Assembly: GCA_026707545.1 (NCBI GenBank)
Contig: JAPOWR010000001.1
Location: 1,517,778 to 1,581,777 of the forward strand
Direction of reading: 5' to 3'
Source: Acidobacteriota bacterium
GTDB taxonomy: Bacteria; Acidobacteriota; Thermoanaerobaculia; Multivoradales; Multivoraceae
DNA length: 64,000 nucleotides
In this document: piece after piece, positions 26,051 to 34,535 of the stretch
Layout of the letters: the number at the start of each line of letters is the position of its first letter
How positions within the stretch are numbered: position 1 is the stretch's first letter
The notes under the pieces: generated by a model
Database searches by the model: none
What the model was told of the DNA's origin: nothing
What the model saw: only the letters and a program-made list of their open reading frames with translations
Position numbers and translations under genes: made by a program

Positions 26051-27286
26051 TCAGATGTTCTCGAAGGCCAACGACTCGACCAGGCGGGGGTCGCGGGTCG
26101 GGAGCAGGGCACCGCGGCCCATGAGCCAGCTCACCACCGCGATGAACAAGCCCCCGACGCCGAGAAGCGAAGTCAGGTCGAGCAGGCTGAAGGTCATTTC
26201 CCGGTGCAGGTTCGGCATGACCAGCCAGAACACGTCCCAGAGATGCATGGCCAGCATCCACAGGGCGCCGATCAGCAGCAGGACGCGGTTTCGCTTGATC
26301 GTCCGCGGCATCAGGAAGAAGAACGGGACGGCAAAGTGCCCGATCGCCAGCAGCAAGGTCGCCGACCGCCAGTTCGCCGGGTTGAGGTCCGTGCCGTGCA
26401 GGCGGCTCAGGAACCAGTTCGTCTCCTCCGGGATGTTCGCGTACCAGATGAGGAAAAACTGGCTGAAGGCGATGTAGGCCCAGAACACGGTGAAGGCGAA
26501 CAGCAGCTTGCCGAGGTCGTGCAGGTGCTCGCCGGTGATCACGCCCCGGAAATGGCCCGTGAAGTCCAGCGACAGCGTCAGAACGGTCAGGGCCGCGAAG
26601 GCCGCGATGACCGTGCCGGCGAAGAAGTAGACGCCGAACATCGTCGAGTACCAGTGCGGTTCGAGTGACATCAGCCAGTCGAAGCCGGCGAAGCTGAGGG
26701 TGACCGCGAACAGGAACACGCCGACCGGACTGAAGCGCGCCATCCGCCGGGACAGCGCCTCGTCACCGCTCTCGTCCTGGCGCCGAGACGCGCTCCGGTA
26801 GTAGAGCGCCAGGCCGCTCCAGACGGCGAAGTAGATCGCCGTGCGAAGCCAGAAGCCGGTTTCGTTGAGCCACGGTTCCTTGACCTGGAGCAGCCGGTCA
26901 TGCGCGACCGCGTCGGCATGGGTCCAGTGAAAGAGGTCGTACATGCCGAAGGCCACGACGGGAACGAACAGCACCGCCATCAACGGCACGGCGCAGGCCA
27001 GGTTCTCGGCCAGACGCCGAACGACGACGCCCCAGCCGGCCTTCGTCGCGTGGTGGATCAGCACGAAGAAGAGGGAGCCGAGGCCGATGCAGAGGAAGAA
27101 GACGACCGCCACGAGCCAGGAGTGAAAGAACTGCTTCGCGCTCTCCTTGGAGCCCGCCGCCAGCACGATCGACACGATCGTGAAAAGCGCTCCGACCCCT
27201 CCGGCGACGAGCGGCAACCGCGCCCAGCCGCTGCCCGGCCGGATCACGAGGCGGTCGAGATCGACGATGCGGGGTCCGTGTGCCAT
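26051..27286 (-). CDS. actF: Alternative complex III quinol oxidoreductase membrane subunit ActF
   Basis: 411 residues, about ten membrane helices, similar in layout to ActF of alternative complex III (NrfD-related integral subunit). Characteristic segments include SWLVAVVFFLCIGLGSLFFVLIHHATKAGWGVV, VPLMAVLFVPVVAFG, LYDLFHWTHADAV-like MYDLFHWTHADAV, SLSFAGFDWLMSLEPHWYSTMFGVYFFAG and SQFFLIWYANIPEETNWF. It would help bind quinol and translocate protons in the inner membrane. The ATG shares one base with the actD stop (TGATG). In known operons a mono-heme actE lies between actD and actF; there is no room for it here. Confidence 0.9.
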   Translation of the reverse strand: MAHGPRIVDLDRLVIRPGSGWARLPLVAGGVGALFTIVSIVLAAGSKESAKQFFHSWLVAVVFFLCIGLGSLFFVLIHHATKAGWGVVVRRLAENLACAVPLMAVLFVPVVAFGMYDLFHWTHADAVAHDRLLQVKEPWLNETGFWLRTAIYFAVWSGLALYYRSASRRQDESGDEALSRRMARFSPVGVFLFAVTLSFAGFDWLMSLEPHWYSTMFGVYFFAGTVIAAFAALTVLTLSLDFTGHFRGVITGEHLHDLGKLLFAFTVFWAYIAFSQFFLIWYANIPEETNWFLSRLHGTDLNPANWRSATLLLAIGHFAVPFFFLMPRTIKRNRVLLLIGALWMLAMHLWDVFWLVMPNLHREMTFSLLDLTSLLGVGGLFIAVVSWLMGRGALLPTRDPRLVESLAFENI

Positions 27287-27894
27287 CAGGCGCGCTCTCC
27301 CCCGTCGCCGTCATCCGCGGGATCCTCGATCGGCACGTGCTCGACCTCGGCCGCTCCGAGCCCGCTCAGGAACTCGGCCGTGTCCTCGTCGTCGTACTTC
27401 GGATCCCAGGCCTCGATCGCGATGAAGAGGCCGTCGTCGGTCACCCGGGCGAAGTTCGGCGAGCGGAACAGCGGATGGTGGTAGGTCGGCAGCTTGTTGA
27501 ACGCGAACATGCCGAGCACCGCGCCCAGCGCCGCGCCGAGCACGCCGAGCTCGAAGGTCACCGGCACGAACGCCGGCCAGGTGAAGAGCGGCTTGCCGCT
27601 GATGACCAGCGGATAGGCCATGATGTGAACCCAGCTCTGCAGGCCGAAGCCGAGCCCGGCGCCGCCAAGACCCGTCGCCAGCACGACGAACGGCAGCTTG
27701 GACGGCTTGAGCCCCATCGCCTTCTCCAGGCCGTGGACCGGGAACGGCGTGAGCGCGTCCCACTTCGAGTACCCAGCGTCCCGGACCGCCTCGCAGGCGC
27801 GGTAGAGCTCCTTCGCGGTCCTGAAGCGGGCCAGCACGCCGTAGTGGCTGTAGCCGCCGGACGCTTCGGGTACGTCCAGTCGCATCAGGCCCAT
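27286..27894 (-). CDS. actD: Alternative complex III subunit ActD (DUF3341)
   Basis: 202 residues. The start is the ATG at 27894, one base after the actC stop; the open frame to 27951 overlaps actC and is rejected. The N-terminal soluble part (GVLARFRTAKELYRACEAVRDAGYSKWDALTPFPVHGLEKAMGL, shortened) is the DUF3341 signature. Two membrane helices follow (FVVLATGLGGAGLGFGLQSWV and VTFELGVLGAALGAVLGMFAF), and the tail has RSPNFARVTDDGLFIAIEAWDP. ActD is a structural membrane subunit of the complex without a cofactor. Confidence 0.9.
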   Translation of the reverse strand: MGLMRLDVPEASGGYSHYGVLARFRTAKELYRACEAVRDAGYSKWDALTPFPVHGLEKAMGLKPSKLPFVVLATGLGGAGLGFGLQSWVHIMAYPLVISGKPLFTWPAFVPVTFELGVLGAALGAVLGMFAFNKLPTYHHPLFRSPNFARVTDDGLFIAIEAWDPKYDDEDTAEFLSGLGAAEVEHVPIEDPADDGDGGERA

Positions 27895-27895
27895 G

Positions 27896-29356
27896 TCAGG
27901 CCCCTCCCCCACCGGCCGGCGCGGCCTGCGGCACGGCCTCCCCATCGGCACCGCCCCGCACCACGCGCACGAGCTCCTCGCCCTGGTGGGGGTCGGCTTC
28001 CGGCAGGACGGTCTTGACCTCCGCCGTCGCCACCAGGGGCAGGAAGCGGGCGAACAGACAGAACATCGTGAAGAACAGGCCGAAGCTGCCGATCAGCGAG
28101 GCGAAGTCCCAGAACGTGGCCTGGTAGTAGTCCCAGTTCGCGGGCAGGAAGTCGCGGTGCAGCGACGAAGTGACGATCACGAACCGCTCGAACCACATGC
28201 CGATGTTGATCAGGATCGAGGAGATGAACAGCCAGCCGATGTGGTTGCGCATCTTCTTGATCCAGAACAGCTGCGGCGTGATCACGTTGCAGCTCACCAT
28301 GATCCAGTAGGCCCAGGCGTACGGACCCAGGGCCCGGTTGGCGAAGGCGAACTGCTCGTAGGGGTTGCCGCTGTACCAGGCGATGAACATCTCGATGCCG
28401 TACGCGTAGCCGACCATGCAGCCTGTGAGCAGCATGATCTTGGCCATGTTCTCGAGGTGGCGCATCGTGATGATGTCCTCCATCTTGAACACGACCCGGC
28501 AGATCAGCATCAGGGTCATGACCATCGCGAAGCCGGAGAAGATCGCGCCGGCGACGAAGTACGGCGGGAAGATCGTCGTGTGCCAGCCCGGCAACTGGGC
28601 GGTGGCGAAGTCCATCGACACGACCGAGTGGACCGAAAGCACCAGCGGCGTCGCCAGTCCGGCGAGCATCAGGTAGGCCCGCTCGTAGTGGAGCCAGTTG
28701 CGGTGCGAACCGCGCCAGCCGAGCGCGAAGATGCCGTAGGCGATCTGTTTGATCCGCGTCTTCGCGCGGTCGCGGATCGTCGCCAGGTCGGGGATCAGGC
28801 CCACGTACCAGAACATCAGGGACACCGTGCCGTAGATCGACACGGCGAACACGTCCCAGATCAGCGGACTGCGGAAGTTCGGCCACATGTCCATCTGGTT
28901 CGGCAGCGGGAACATCCAGTACGCGACCCATACTCGGCCGACGTGGATGCCGGGGAAGACCAGGGCGCACATGACGGCGAAGATCGTCATCGCCTCCGCG
29001 GCGCGGTTGATCGACGTCCGCCACTTCTGACGGAACAGGAACAGGATCGCCGAGATCAGCGTGCCAGCGTGGCCGATGCCGACCCAGAAGACGAAGTTGA
29101 CGATCGCGAAGCCCCAGTTGACCGGGTTGTTCAGGCCCCAGATGCCGGTGCCCTCCCAGAACAGCCAGCCGATCGAAACCCCGAACAGGCCCAGCATCGC
29201 CAGCGACGGCAGGAAGAAGAGCCACCAGCCGATCGGCGTCTTCCGCTCGACCGGCTCTGCGACCGCTTCCGTCAGCGAACGGAAGTCGTAGCCGCCAACG
29301 ATCAGCGGCGCACGTCCGGCGACGGGCTCGTGAGTGTTGTCCTGACTCTGTGCCAT
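27896..29356 (-). CDS. actC: Alternative complex III quinone-binding subunit ActC (NrfD/PsrC family)
   Basis: 486 residues with about ten membrane helices of the NrfD/polysulfide reductase type. It contains [52 protein letters not shown] and [31 protein letters not shown]-like blocks (abridged here), [25 protein letters not shown] and [15 protein letters not shown]. ActC binds quinol in the membrane and normally passes electrons to ActB/ActA. Here it is the first gene of the cluster: the next gene upstream is on the opposite strand, so actA (pentaheme cytochrome) and actB (Fe-S protein) are absent from this locus. The 155-base divergent gap must hold its promoter, but I cannot point to a convincing one. 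Confidence 0.92.
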   Translation of the reverse strand: MAQSQDNTHEPVAGRAPLIVGGYDFRSLTEAVAEPVERKTPIGWWLFFLPSLAMLGLFGVSIGWLFWEGTGIWGLNNPVNWGFAIVNFVFWVGIGHAGTLISAILFLFRQKWRTSINRAAEAMTIFAVMCALVFPGIHVGRVWVAYWMFPLPNQMDMWPNFRSPLIWDVFAVSIYGTVSLMFWYVGLIPDLATIRDRAKTRIKQIAYGIFALGWRGSHRNWLHYERAYLMLAGLATPLVLSVHSVVSMDFATAQLPGWHTTIFPPYFVAGAIFSGFAMVMTLMLICRVVFKMEDIITMRHLENMAKIMLLTGCMVGYAYGIEMFIAWYSGNPYEQFAFANRALGPYAWAYWIMVSCNVITPQLFWIKKMRNHIGWLFISSILINIGMWFERFVIVTSSLHRDFLPANWDYYQATFWDFASLIGSFGLFFTMFCLFARFLPLVATAEVKTVLPEADPHQGEELVRVVRGGADGEAVPQAAPAGGGGA

Positions 29357-29497
29357 CGAGGGCGTAGAAGTAGGGCGGCGGTACCCTCAAGGGCGGCCGG
29401 GCCACGGATCGCGCGGAAGCTAACATCGGCCCCCATTCGGGTCAAGGAAACCAGCCGGCCGAAGCCGAATCCCGAGGTCGGGAGCGAGAGACGCGCG

Positions 29498-29503
29498 TAG
29501 AAT
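29498..29503 (+). promoter_or_regulatory. Near-leaderless -10 box, cupredoxin-like lipoprotein gene
   Basis: TAGAAT followed by 8 bases and the ATG at 29512, with no Shine-Dalgarno and no -35 match. Confidence 0.4.
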
Positions 29504-29511
29504 CGCGTGTC

Positions 29512-30312
29512 ATGACCGATCTCAAGCATTCTCTCCGCGGATTCCTGTTTCCTGTCCTTGGGTTGCTCGTCGTCGCGTCGGCCGGCTGCGGCGGTGACGC
29601 GGGCAGCGATCCGCCGCCGGAACCGGCCGCCGAGGCCCCGCCGACAGAGCCGCTCGGCAGCAGCACGATCGCCGGCGCCGTCCGCTACGACGGCGACCTG
29701 CCCCGGTTGCAACCCCTGAACATGGACGCCGACCCGGCCTGCGCCGCCAAGCACACCGAACCCGTCTTCCCCGAGACTCTCGACGTCGACGAACAGGCCG
29801 GGCTGGCCAACGTCCTGGTCTACGTCGCCGACAACCTTCCCCCGGGGCCGTACCCCCTGGCGGAGCCTCCGGTGATCGACCAGGTGGGCTGCCGCTACAC
29901 ACCCCACGTCGCCGGCATCATGGTCGGCCAGGAACTCCTGGTCCTGAACTCCGATGAACTGCTGCACAACGTCCATTCGCTGTCCGAGGTCAACGCGCCC
30001 TTCAACCGCGCGATGCCGGGGGCCATCAAGCGCGCCACCTTCTCCTTCACCGACGAGGAGCCGGCGTTCCGCATCAAGTGCGACGTTCACCCGTGGATGT
30101 CGACCTACCTGGCGGTGTTCGACCATCCCTACTTCGCCGTCACCGGAACGGACGGCTCGTTCGAGATTCCCGGGCTCCCGGCCGGCACCTACACGATCGA
30201 GGCCTGGCACGAACGTCTAGGCACGATGCGGTCCGGCGTCACCCTGCTCGACGGCCTCACCGCCACGGTCGATCTCACGTTCGCGCAGCCGGAGTCGCCG
30301 GCGGCTCAGTGA
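29512..30312 (+). CDS. Cupredoxin-like lipoprotein, paralogue of the cox-operon protein
   Basis: 266 residues. The N-terminal hydrophobic segment ends VVASAGC, a probable lipobox, so Cys26 would be lipidated. An acidic Pro/Glu-rich linker (~28-48) follows. From ~50 the protein aligns along its whole length with the product of 25202-25930: YDGDLPRLQPLNMDADPAC, QVGCRYTPHVAGIMVGQ, LLHNVHSL, NAPFNRAMP and IKCDVHPWM. The copper-type ligands are kept (His152, Cys190, His193, Met196), as is the C-terminal TGTDGSFEIPGLPAGTYTIE-like domain. A membrane-tethered version of the same electron carrier is the natural reading. It diverges from actC. Confidence 0.83.
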   Translation: MTDLKHSLRGFLFPVLGLLVVASAGCGGDAGSDPPPEPAAEAPPTEPLGSSTIAGAVRYDGDLPRLQPLNMDADPACAAKHTEPVFPETLDVDEQAGLANVLVYVADNLPPGPYPLAEPPVIDQVGCRYTPHVAGIMVGQELLVLNSDELLHNVHSLSEVNAPFNRAMPGAIKRATFSFTDEEPAFRIKCDVHPWMSTYLAVFDHPYFAVTGTDGSFEIPGLPAGTYTIEAWHERLGTMRSGVTLLDGLTATVDLTFAQPESPAAQ

Positions 30313-30333
30313 CGGGCTGACTGCGGCGCCCGG

Positions 30334-30990
30334 TCAGGACTCGAGCGTCCGCCACAGCTCGGCGAGGGCCTCGTCCGGATCGTCGACCTTGATCGTCGTC
30401 ATGCCGAGAGCCCGCGCCGTCTTCAGGTTCGATCCGATGTCGTCGAGGAACACCGCTTCCCGCGGCTCGACGCCGAGCCGGGAGCACGCCAGTTCGTAGA
30501 TCGCCGGGTCCGGCTTGCGCAGGCCGACCACGCTCGATTCGACGTAGTCGTGGAACAAGGCGCGGACCTCGGCCCGCATCGCTGCGTCCTCCGCATTCTT
30601 CGGTTCGCGTTCCTCCTCGCTGACCCAGTTGTTGGTCAGCGCCGCCACCGTGTAGCCCTCCGCCCGCAGCCGCCGTATCGCCTCGACCATCCGCGGCCGC
30701 GCCATCGATTCCTCGGCGATCGCCGCCATCATGTCCTCGGCCGAGAAGCGCCCGGCGACCGCCGGATCGGCCGCCTCGACGTCGCGGTCAAAGGCGGCGA
30801 AGAACTCCGGCCCCATGACGAGTTCGCCGCGCTCCATCCGCTGCCAGGAACCTGCCGGCCCGGCCGACACGACCAGGCGGTTGACGAAGTTCTCCTCGAT
30901 CCCATTCTCCAGCTCATAACGGCGGATCGCATGCAGGGGCGAGCCGAAGACGACGCCGCCGAGGTCGAAGATGACTGCTCGGTATTCCAC
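30334..30990 (-). CDS. HAD-IA family hydrolase (EPHX N-domain/YihX-like)
   Basis: 218 residues from the GTG at 30990, which has GGAGG eight bases upstream; a TTG at 31005 would add five residues. Motif I is VIFDLGGVVFG (nucleophile Asp, with Gly in place of the second Asp as in YihX and soluble epoxide hydrolase N-domains). Motif II is ALTNNWVS, the lysine region is GLRKPDPAIYELAC, and motif IV is AVFLDDIGSNLKTAR. It is probably a cytoplasmic phosphatase of sugar or lipid phosphates; the substrate is unknown. A diverged copy of its first 14 codons lies just upstream (31041-31082). Confidence 0.85.
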   Translation of the reverse strand: MEYRAVIFDLGGVVFGSPLHAIRRYELENGIEENFVNRLVVSAGPAGSWQRMERGELVMGPEFFAAFDRDVEAADPAVAGRFSAEDMMAAIAEESMARPRMVEAIRRLRAEGYTVAALTNNWVSEEEREPKNAEDAAMRAEVRALFHDYVESSVVGLRKPDPAIYELACSRLGVEPREAVFLDDIGSNLKTARALGMTTIKVDDPDEALAELWRTLES

Positions 30991-31082
30991 TAGCCAATCC
31001 TCCAACGGCTCGCCCCGGGGCGAGCCGCGGCAACCCGGCAGATGACGCCGCCGAGGTCGAAGATGACCGCTCGGTACTTCAT
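30949..31082 (-). repeat. Duplicated 5' end of the HAD gene around a 22-bp palindrome
   Basis: The first ~42 bases of the HAD coding region (30949-30990) recur at 31041-31082 with about six mismatches. The upstream copy reads ATG AAG TAC CGA and encodes MKYRAVIFDLGGVI before running into a stop (end of a ~30-codon frame). Between the copies lies a perfect 22-bp palindrome (31006-31027, CGGCTCGCCCC/GGGGCGAGCCG). The upstream copy is a gene remnant or a leader peptide frame. Confidence 0.7.
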
Positions 31083-31111
31083 TCGCGTCTCATTTCGGTG
31101 AAGCGATTCCC

Positions 31112-32161
31112 CTAGCGCAGCAGCGTCCGCGGCAACGGCGGGAAGCCGTCCGGCGCCGGCGCGACTCCGGAGACCAGGGCCTGCTCATCGCGCCAGCGGT
31201 AGTCGAGGATGTGGATCCTCGGGTCGACGGGTTCGTAGCTTCCATCGTTCCGGCGGCGGAGGATGCCATAGTGCAGGTTCGGTTCGACGCTCCAGCCGGT
31301 CATCCCCACCGTCCCGATCCTCTGGCCGCGCTCGACTCGCTGTCCGGCGCGAACCTCGGTCTCTTCCAGGTGCCCGTAGACCGTGATGAAACCGTCGCCG
31401 TGGCGGATTCCCAGCATGCGGCCGTAGCGTCTCCACGCGGGTCCCAGGGCGGTACCGCGACCCGCGAAGGTCACCCGCCCGGCGGCGGTTGCCCGGACCG
31501 GCGCGCCGGCCGGGGCCGCCAGATCGATCCCGTGGTGGAACTCGGCGACCGAAGTCACGCGGTTCGTGGTCTCGCCGAAGGGGGCCACCAGAACGAAGTC
31601 GTCGCCGCGCAGCGGGGACGCCGACGGGGTGAACTGGACCAGGTCAGGCCGCTCTGTCTCGACGCCGACCGCGGCTTCCAGGCGACCGGCGAGGCGCCCG
31701 ATGACACCCTCGACATCCTCTTCGATCGCCTCTCGCACCTCCCGGGTCTCCTCTGCGGAGATCGTCGCTCCCGGCGCGATTCCAAGATCGACCGGCAGTC
31801 CGCAGGCAGCAGCAGCCCCCTCGACGCCGTAGGCGAGAACCACCTTGCAGAGACGGTCGTCGAGATCGGAAGCCACGGCGCGCATCTCCTCGTAGCGTCC
31901 GGTGAGCGCCTCGAATCTCTCGCCGACACGCAGGCGCGCCTCGACCAGTTCGACCTCATCGGCGCGGAACAACTCGAGCCCCACCAACGTCGGCGCCGCG
32001 GCGACGGCGTTGACGAAGTAGGCGAGGAACACGACGGTCAGGGAGACGACGAGCTGCAGCCGCAGCTTCGTGACCCTCATGTAGCGCACATTGCCGCGCG
32101 GGCCGTGAACCTGGATCTCCCAGAGGCTGTAGTTGCCGCCAGGGCGCCGGTCAGCCATCAC
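31112..32161 (-). CDS. M23 (LytM-like) peptidase-domain protein, membrane anchored
   Basis: 349 residues. After ~32 cytoplasmic residues comes one membrane helix (LQLVVSLTVVFLAYFVNAVAAA), then a helical region (~60-180, probably coiled coil) and a C-terminal M23 domain. The zinc-binding HHGIDLAAP (HxxxD) and the LHYGI histidine are present. The first His of the usual HLH motif is Asn here (EPNLHYG), and that His is catalytic in LytM-type enzymes. The protein could be a weak endopeptidase or an EnvC-like regulator of cell-wall hydrolysis. It overlaps the TcuA-like gene by 11 bases (32151-32161); the second Met gives an alternative start one codon later. Confidence 0.85.
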   Translation of the reverse strand: MMADRRPGGNYSLWEIQVHGPRGNVRYMRVTKLRLQLVVSLTVVFLAYFVNAVAAAPTLVGLELFRADEVELVEARLRVGERFEALTGRYEEMRAVASDLDDRLCKVVLAYGVEGAAAACGLPVDLGIAPGATISAEETREVREAIEEDVEGVIGRLAGRLEAAVGVETERPDLVQFTPSASPLRGDDFVLVAPFGETTNRVTSVAEFHHGIDLAAPAGAPVRATAAGRVTFAGRGTALGPAWRRYGRMLGIRHGDGFITVYGHLEETEVRAGQRVERGQRIGTVGMTGWSVEPNLHYGILRRRNDGSYEPVDPRIHILDYRWRDEQALVSGVAPAPDGFPPLPRTLLR

Positions 32162-33644
32162 GTCCCGCCGCTCCGGCGCCGGCCATCCGGCCGAAGACCG
32201 CGCCGGCCGTCAGGCCGGAACCGCCGGGGTAGTTGTCATAGAACAGGCCTCCAACCAGTTCGCCGGCCGCGAACAGGCCCGGTAGCGCTCCGCCCGCCTC
32301 GTCCAGGACCCGCGCCCTGGCGTCCACCGACAGACCGCCGAAGGTGAACGTGATGCCGCAGGTGACGGCGTACGCCTCGAAGGGCGGCTGCTCGAGCGGA
32401 TTGGCCCAGTTCGACTTCTCCGGGTCGAGACCGCGGGTCGATCTTCCGTCCCGGACGCTGGGATCGAAGGGCACGTCCCGCCGCACGGCGTCGTTGAACT
32501 CCCGCACCGTGCGGAGGAAACCCGGTTCGTCGACGCCCTCGAGGTGGCCCGCGAGCTCCTCCACCGAGCCGGCCCTGACCGCGGTCGCATGCGACTGCCG
32601 GTACTCGTCCCTGAGCAAACCGGCGACCCGGGCGTCGAAGACCTGCCATGCGAACCGGCCTGGCTGCTCCAGTACCTCGCGGCCGTAGCGCGCGTAGGTG
32701 TAGTTCCGGAAGTCCGCGCCCTCGTCGAGGAATCGCTCGCCGCGGGCGTTGACGACGATGCCCAGCGGATAGCTGTGCTTCTGGTAGCGATGCCGGACCT
32801 CCAGATTGCCGACTTCGGGCGCGTTCAGGTCCCAGGCGACCGCGTGACAGCCGGTCCACTGTCCGGCGCGCGCCGCGCCGGCTTCGAGCGCCATCCGTAT
32901 GCCGTCGCCCGTGTTGTAGCGGCTGCCGCGCACCCTGGCCGCTTCCCAACCCTCGCCCAGGTGCTGCCGCCGCCACTCGCGGTTGGCCTCGAACCCGCCG
33001 CTGGCCAGCACCACGGCGTCCGCCGGCATGGAACGGACGCCCGACGGTTCGTCGACTTCGACGCCGCGAACCGCCCCACCGTCCATCAGCAGACCGACCG
33101 CGCGGTGCTCGTGGAGGATCCCGATGCCGGTCCGCTCCGCCGCCCGCCGCAGCGACGCCACCAGGCCGGGGCCGCCGCCCCGCGCCTGCAGGGTCAGGCC
33201 ACCCCAGAACCGGCGCTTGCCGTTGACCTCGAACGCCTGACCGGAGTAGAGCGGAACGAACTCCACGCCGAGCCCACGCATCCAGCGCAGCGTGGGACGG
33301 CTTCGAGCGACGAGTGCCGCGATCAGAGCCGGGTCGGCCCGCCCGCCGCTCATCCGCTCCAGGTCCCGGAGGAACCGACCCTCCGGGTAGGACCCGAAGT
33401 CGCTTGCCCCGACTTCTTCGGCGCTCAGGGGACCGGCCACTTCCTGCAGCTCGTCGAGACCCGAATACGCGAACCGCATCGACGCCATCGTGAACCGGCT
33501 GTTGCCGCCGTGCTCCGGCCGGGGCGCACGTTCGAGCACCGTCACCGACGCACCGCTCTCACGCGCCGAAAGCGCGGCGCACAGTGCCGCATTGCCCGCG
33601 CCGACGACGACGACATGCCGCTTGACTGCTGCCCGTTCCTCCAT
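32151..33644 (-). CDS. FAD-dependent tricarballylate dehydrogenase-like flavoprotein
   Basis: 497 residues from the ATG at 33644, preceded by GGGGAG; upstream open frame to 33707 is not needed. It is a flavoprotein of the fumarate reductase/succinate dehydrogenase superfamily: dinucleotide motif VVVVGAGNAALCAALSA, the acidic loop VLERAPRPEHGGNSRFT, active-site region RYNTGDGIRMALEAGA, LNARGERF-like VNARGERFLDEGADF, and C-terminal ITFTFGGLSVDARARVLD and NYPGGSGLTAGAVFGR. TcuA oxidises tricarballylate to cis-aconitate; a related 2-enoate or keto-steroid-type dehydrogenation is equally possible here. No TcuB partner is nearby. Confidence 0.85.
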   Translation of the reverse strand: MEERAAVKRHVVVVGAGNAALCAALSARESGASVTVLERAPRPEHGGNSRFTMASMRFAYSGLDELQEVAGPLSAEEVGASDFGSYPEGRFLRDLERMSGGRADPALIAALVARSRPTLRWMRGLGVEFVPLYSGQAFEVNGKRRFWGGLTLQARGGGPGLVASLRRAAERTGIGILHEHRAVGLLMDGGAVRGVEVDEPSGVRSMPADAVVLASGGFEANREWRRQHLGEGWEAARVRGSRYNTGDGIRMALEAGAARAGQWTGCHAVAWDLNAPEVGNLEVRHRYQKHSYPLGIVVNARGERFLDEGADFRNYTYARYGREVLEQPGRFAWQVFDARVAGLLRDEYRQSHATAVRAGSVEELAGHLEGVDEPGFLRTVREFNDAVRRDVPFDPSVRDGRSTRGLDPEKSNWANPLEQPPFEAYAVTCGITFTFGGLSVDARARVLDEAGGALPGLFAAGELVGGLFYDNYPGGSGLTAGAVFGRMAGAGAAGRDG

Positions 33645-33705
33645 GATCTCCCCGCGTCCGGCGCGGAAAGGTAGCGTAGCCCGCCTACTCAGGGAGACTC
33701 TCGGC

Positions 33706-34512
33706 ATGGACGATTCGAAGAGCAGCTACGACGTCGCGCACACGAACGGCCGCTTCGCCGGCAAGGTCGCCGTCGTGACCGGCGCCGCAGGCGGCTTTGG
33801 CCGGGCGATCGCTCGACGACTCGCCCGCGAGGGCGCCGCCGTGGCGCTCGCGGACATCGACTCATCCAACGGGAAACGGACGACGGCACAACTCGCGAAG
33901 CGCGGCGCAAGAGTCCTCTTCGAAACCGTCGACGTCTCGCAGGATGACGACCTGCGCCGACTGATGGAGCGGACCTGCGGCGCGTTCGGCGGCATCGACA
34001 TCCTGGTGAACAACGCGGGCTACTGCCACCGGGCGAAGCCGCTCTGGGAACTACCCGAGGCGGACTACGACCGCATCTTCGAGGTCAACGTCAAGAGCGT
34101 CTATCTGGGCGCCGTGCATGGCGTGCCGCGACTGCTCGAACGCGGCGGTGGCGTGATCGTGAACACCGCCTCGATCGGCGCGGTTCGCCCGCGCCCGCGC
34201 CTGACCGCTTACAACGCGACGAAGGGGGCCGTCGTCACGTTGACGCGGGGCCTGGCCTCGGAACTCGCTCCGCACGGCATTCGGGTCAACGCGGTCAACC
34301 CGGTCGCCGCCGACACGGACTTCATGAAGGGGCCGTCCGGTGGCCGGCCGCTGGGCGAAAAGGGACGCGAGATCCTCGAGGCGACGATCCCGCTCGGCCG
34401 CCTCGCCGAACCGGAGGACGTCGCCGCCGCCGTCGCCTATCTCGCCTCCGACGACGCCGCCTTCCTCACCGGCGTCTGCCTCGACGTCGACGGAGGCCGC
34501 AGCATCGGCTGA
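33706..34512 (+). CDS. Short-chain dehydrogenase/reductase
   Basis: 268 residues from the ATG at 33706, with AGGGAG nine bases upstream. Classical SDR features are all present: cofactor motif VTGAAGGFGRAIA, acidic residue ALADIDSSNGKR (favouring NAD), NNAGY, catalytic Ser in NTASIGAV, and the YNATKGA Tyr/Lys pair. The C-terminus LTGVCLDVDGGRSIG is typical of 3-ketoacyl reductase-like members. It is a cytoplasmic alcohol/ketone oxidoreductase with unknown substrate. It diverges from the TcuA-like gene across a 61-base gap. Confidence 0.92.
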   Translation: MDDSKSSYDVAHTNGRFAGKVAVVTGAAGGFGRAIARRLAREGAAVALADIDSSNGKRTTAQLAKRGARVLFETVDVSQDDDLRRLMERTCGAFGGIDILVNNAGYCHRAKPLWELPEADYDRIFEVNVKSVYLGAVHGVPRLLERGGGVIVNTASIGAVRPRPRLTAYNATKGAVVTLTRGLASELAPHGIRVNAVNPVAADTDFMKGPSGGRPLGEKGREILEATIPLGRLAEPEDVAAAVAYLASDDAAFLTGVCLDVDGGRSIG

Positions 34513-34535
34513 CGACGGTTGCCGGGGCCGCCAGG

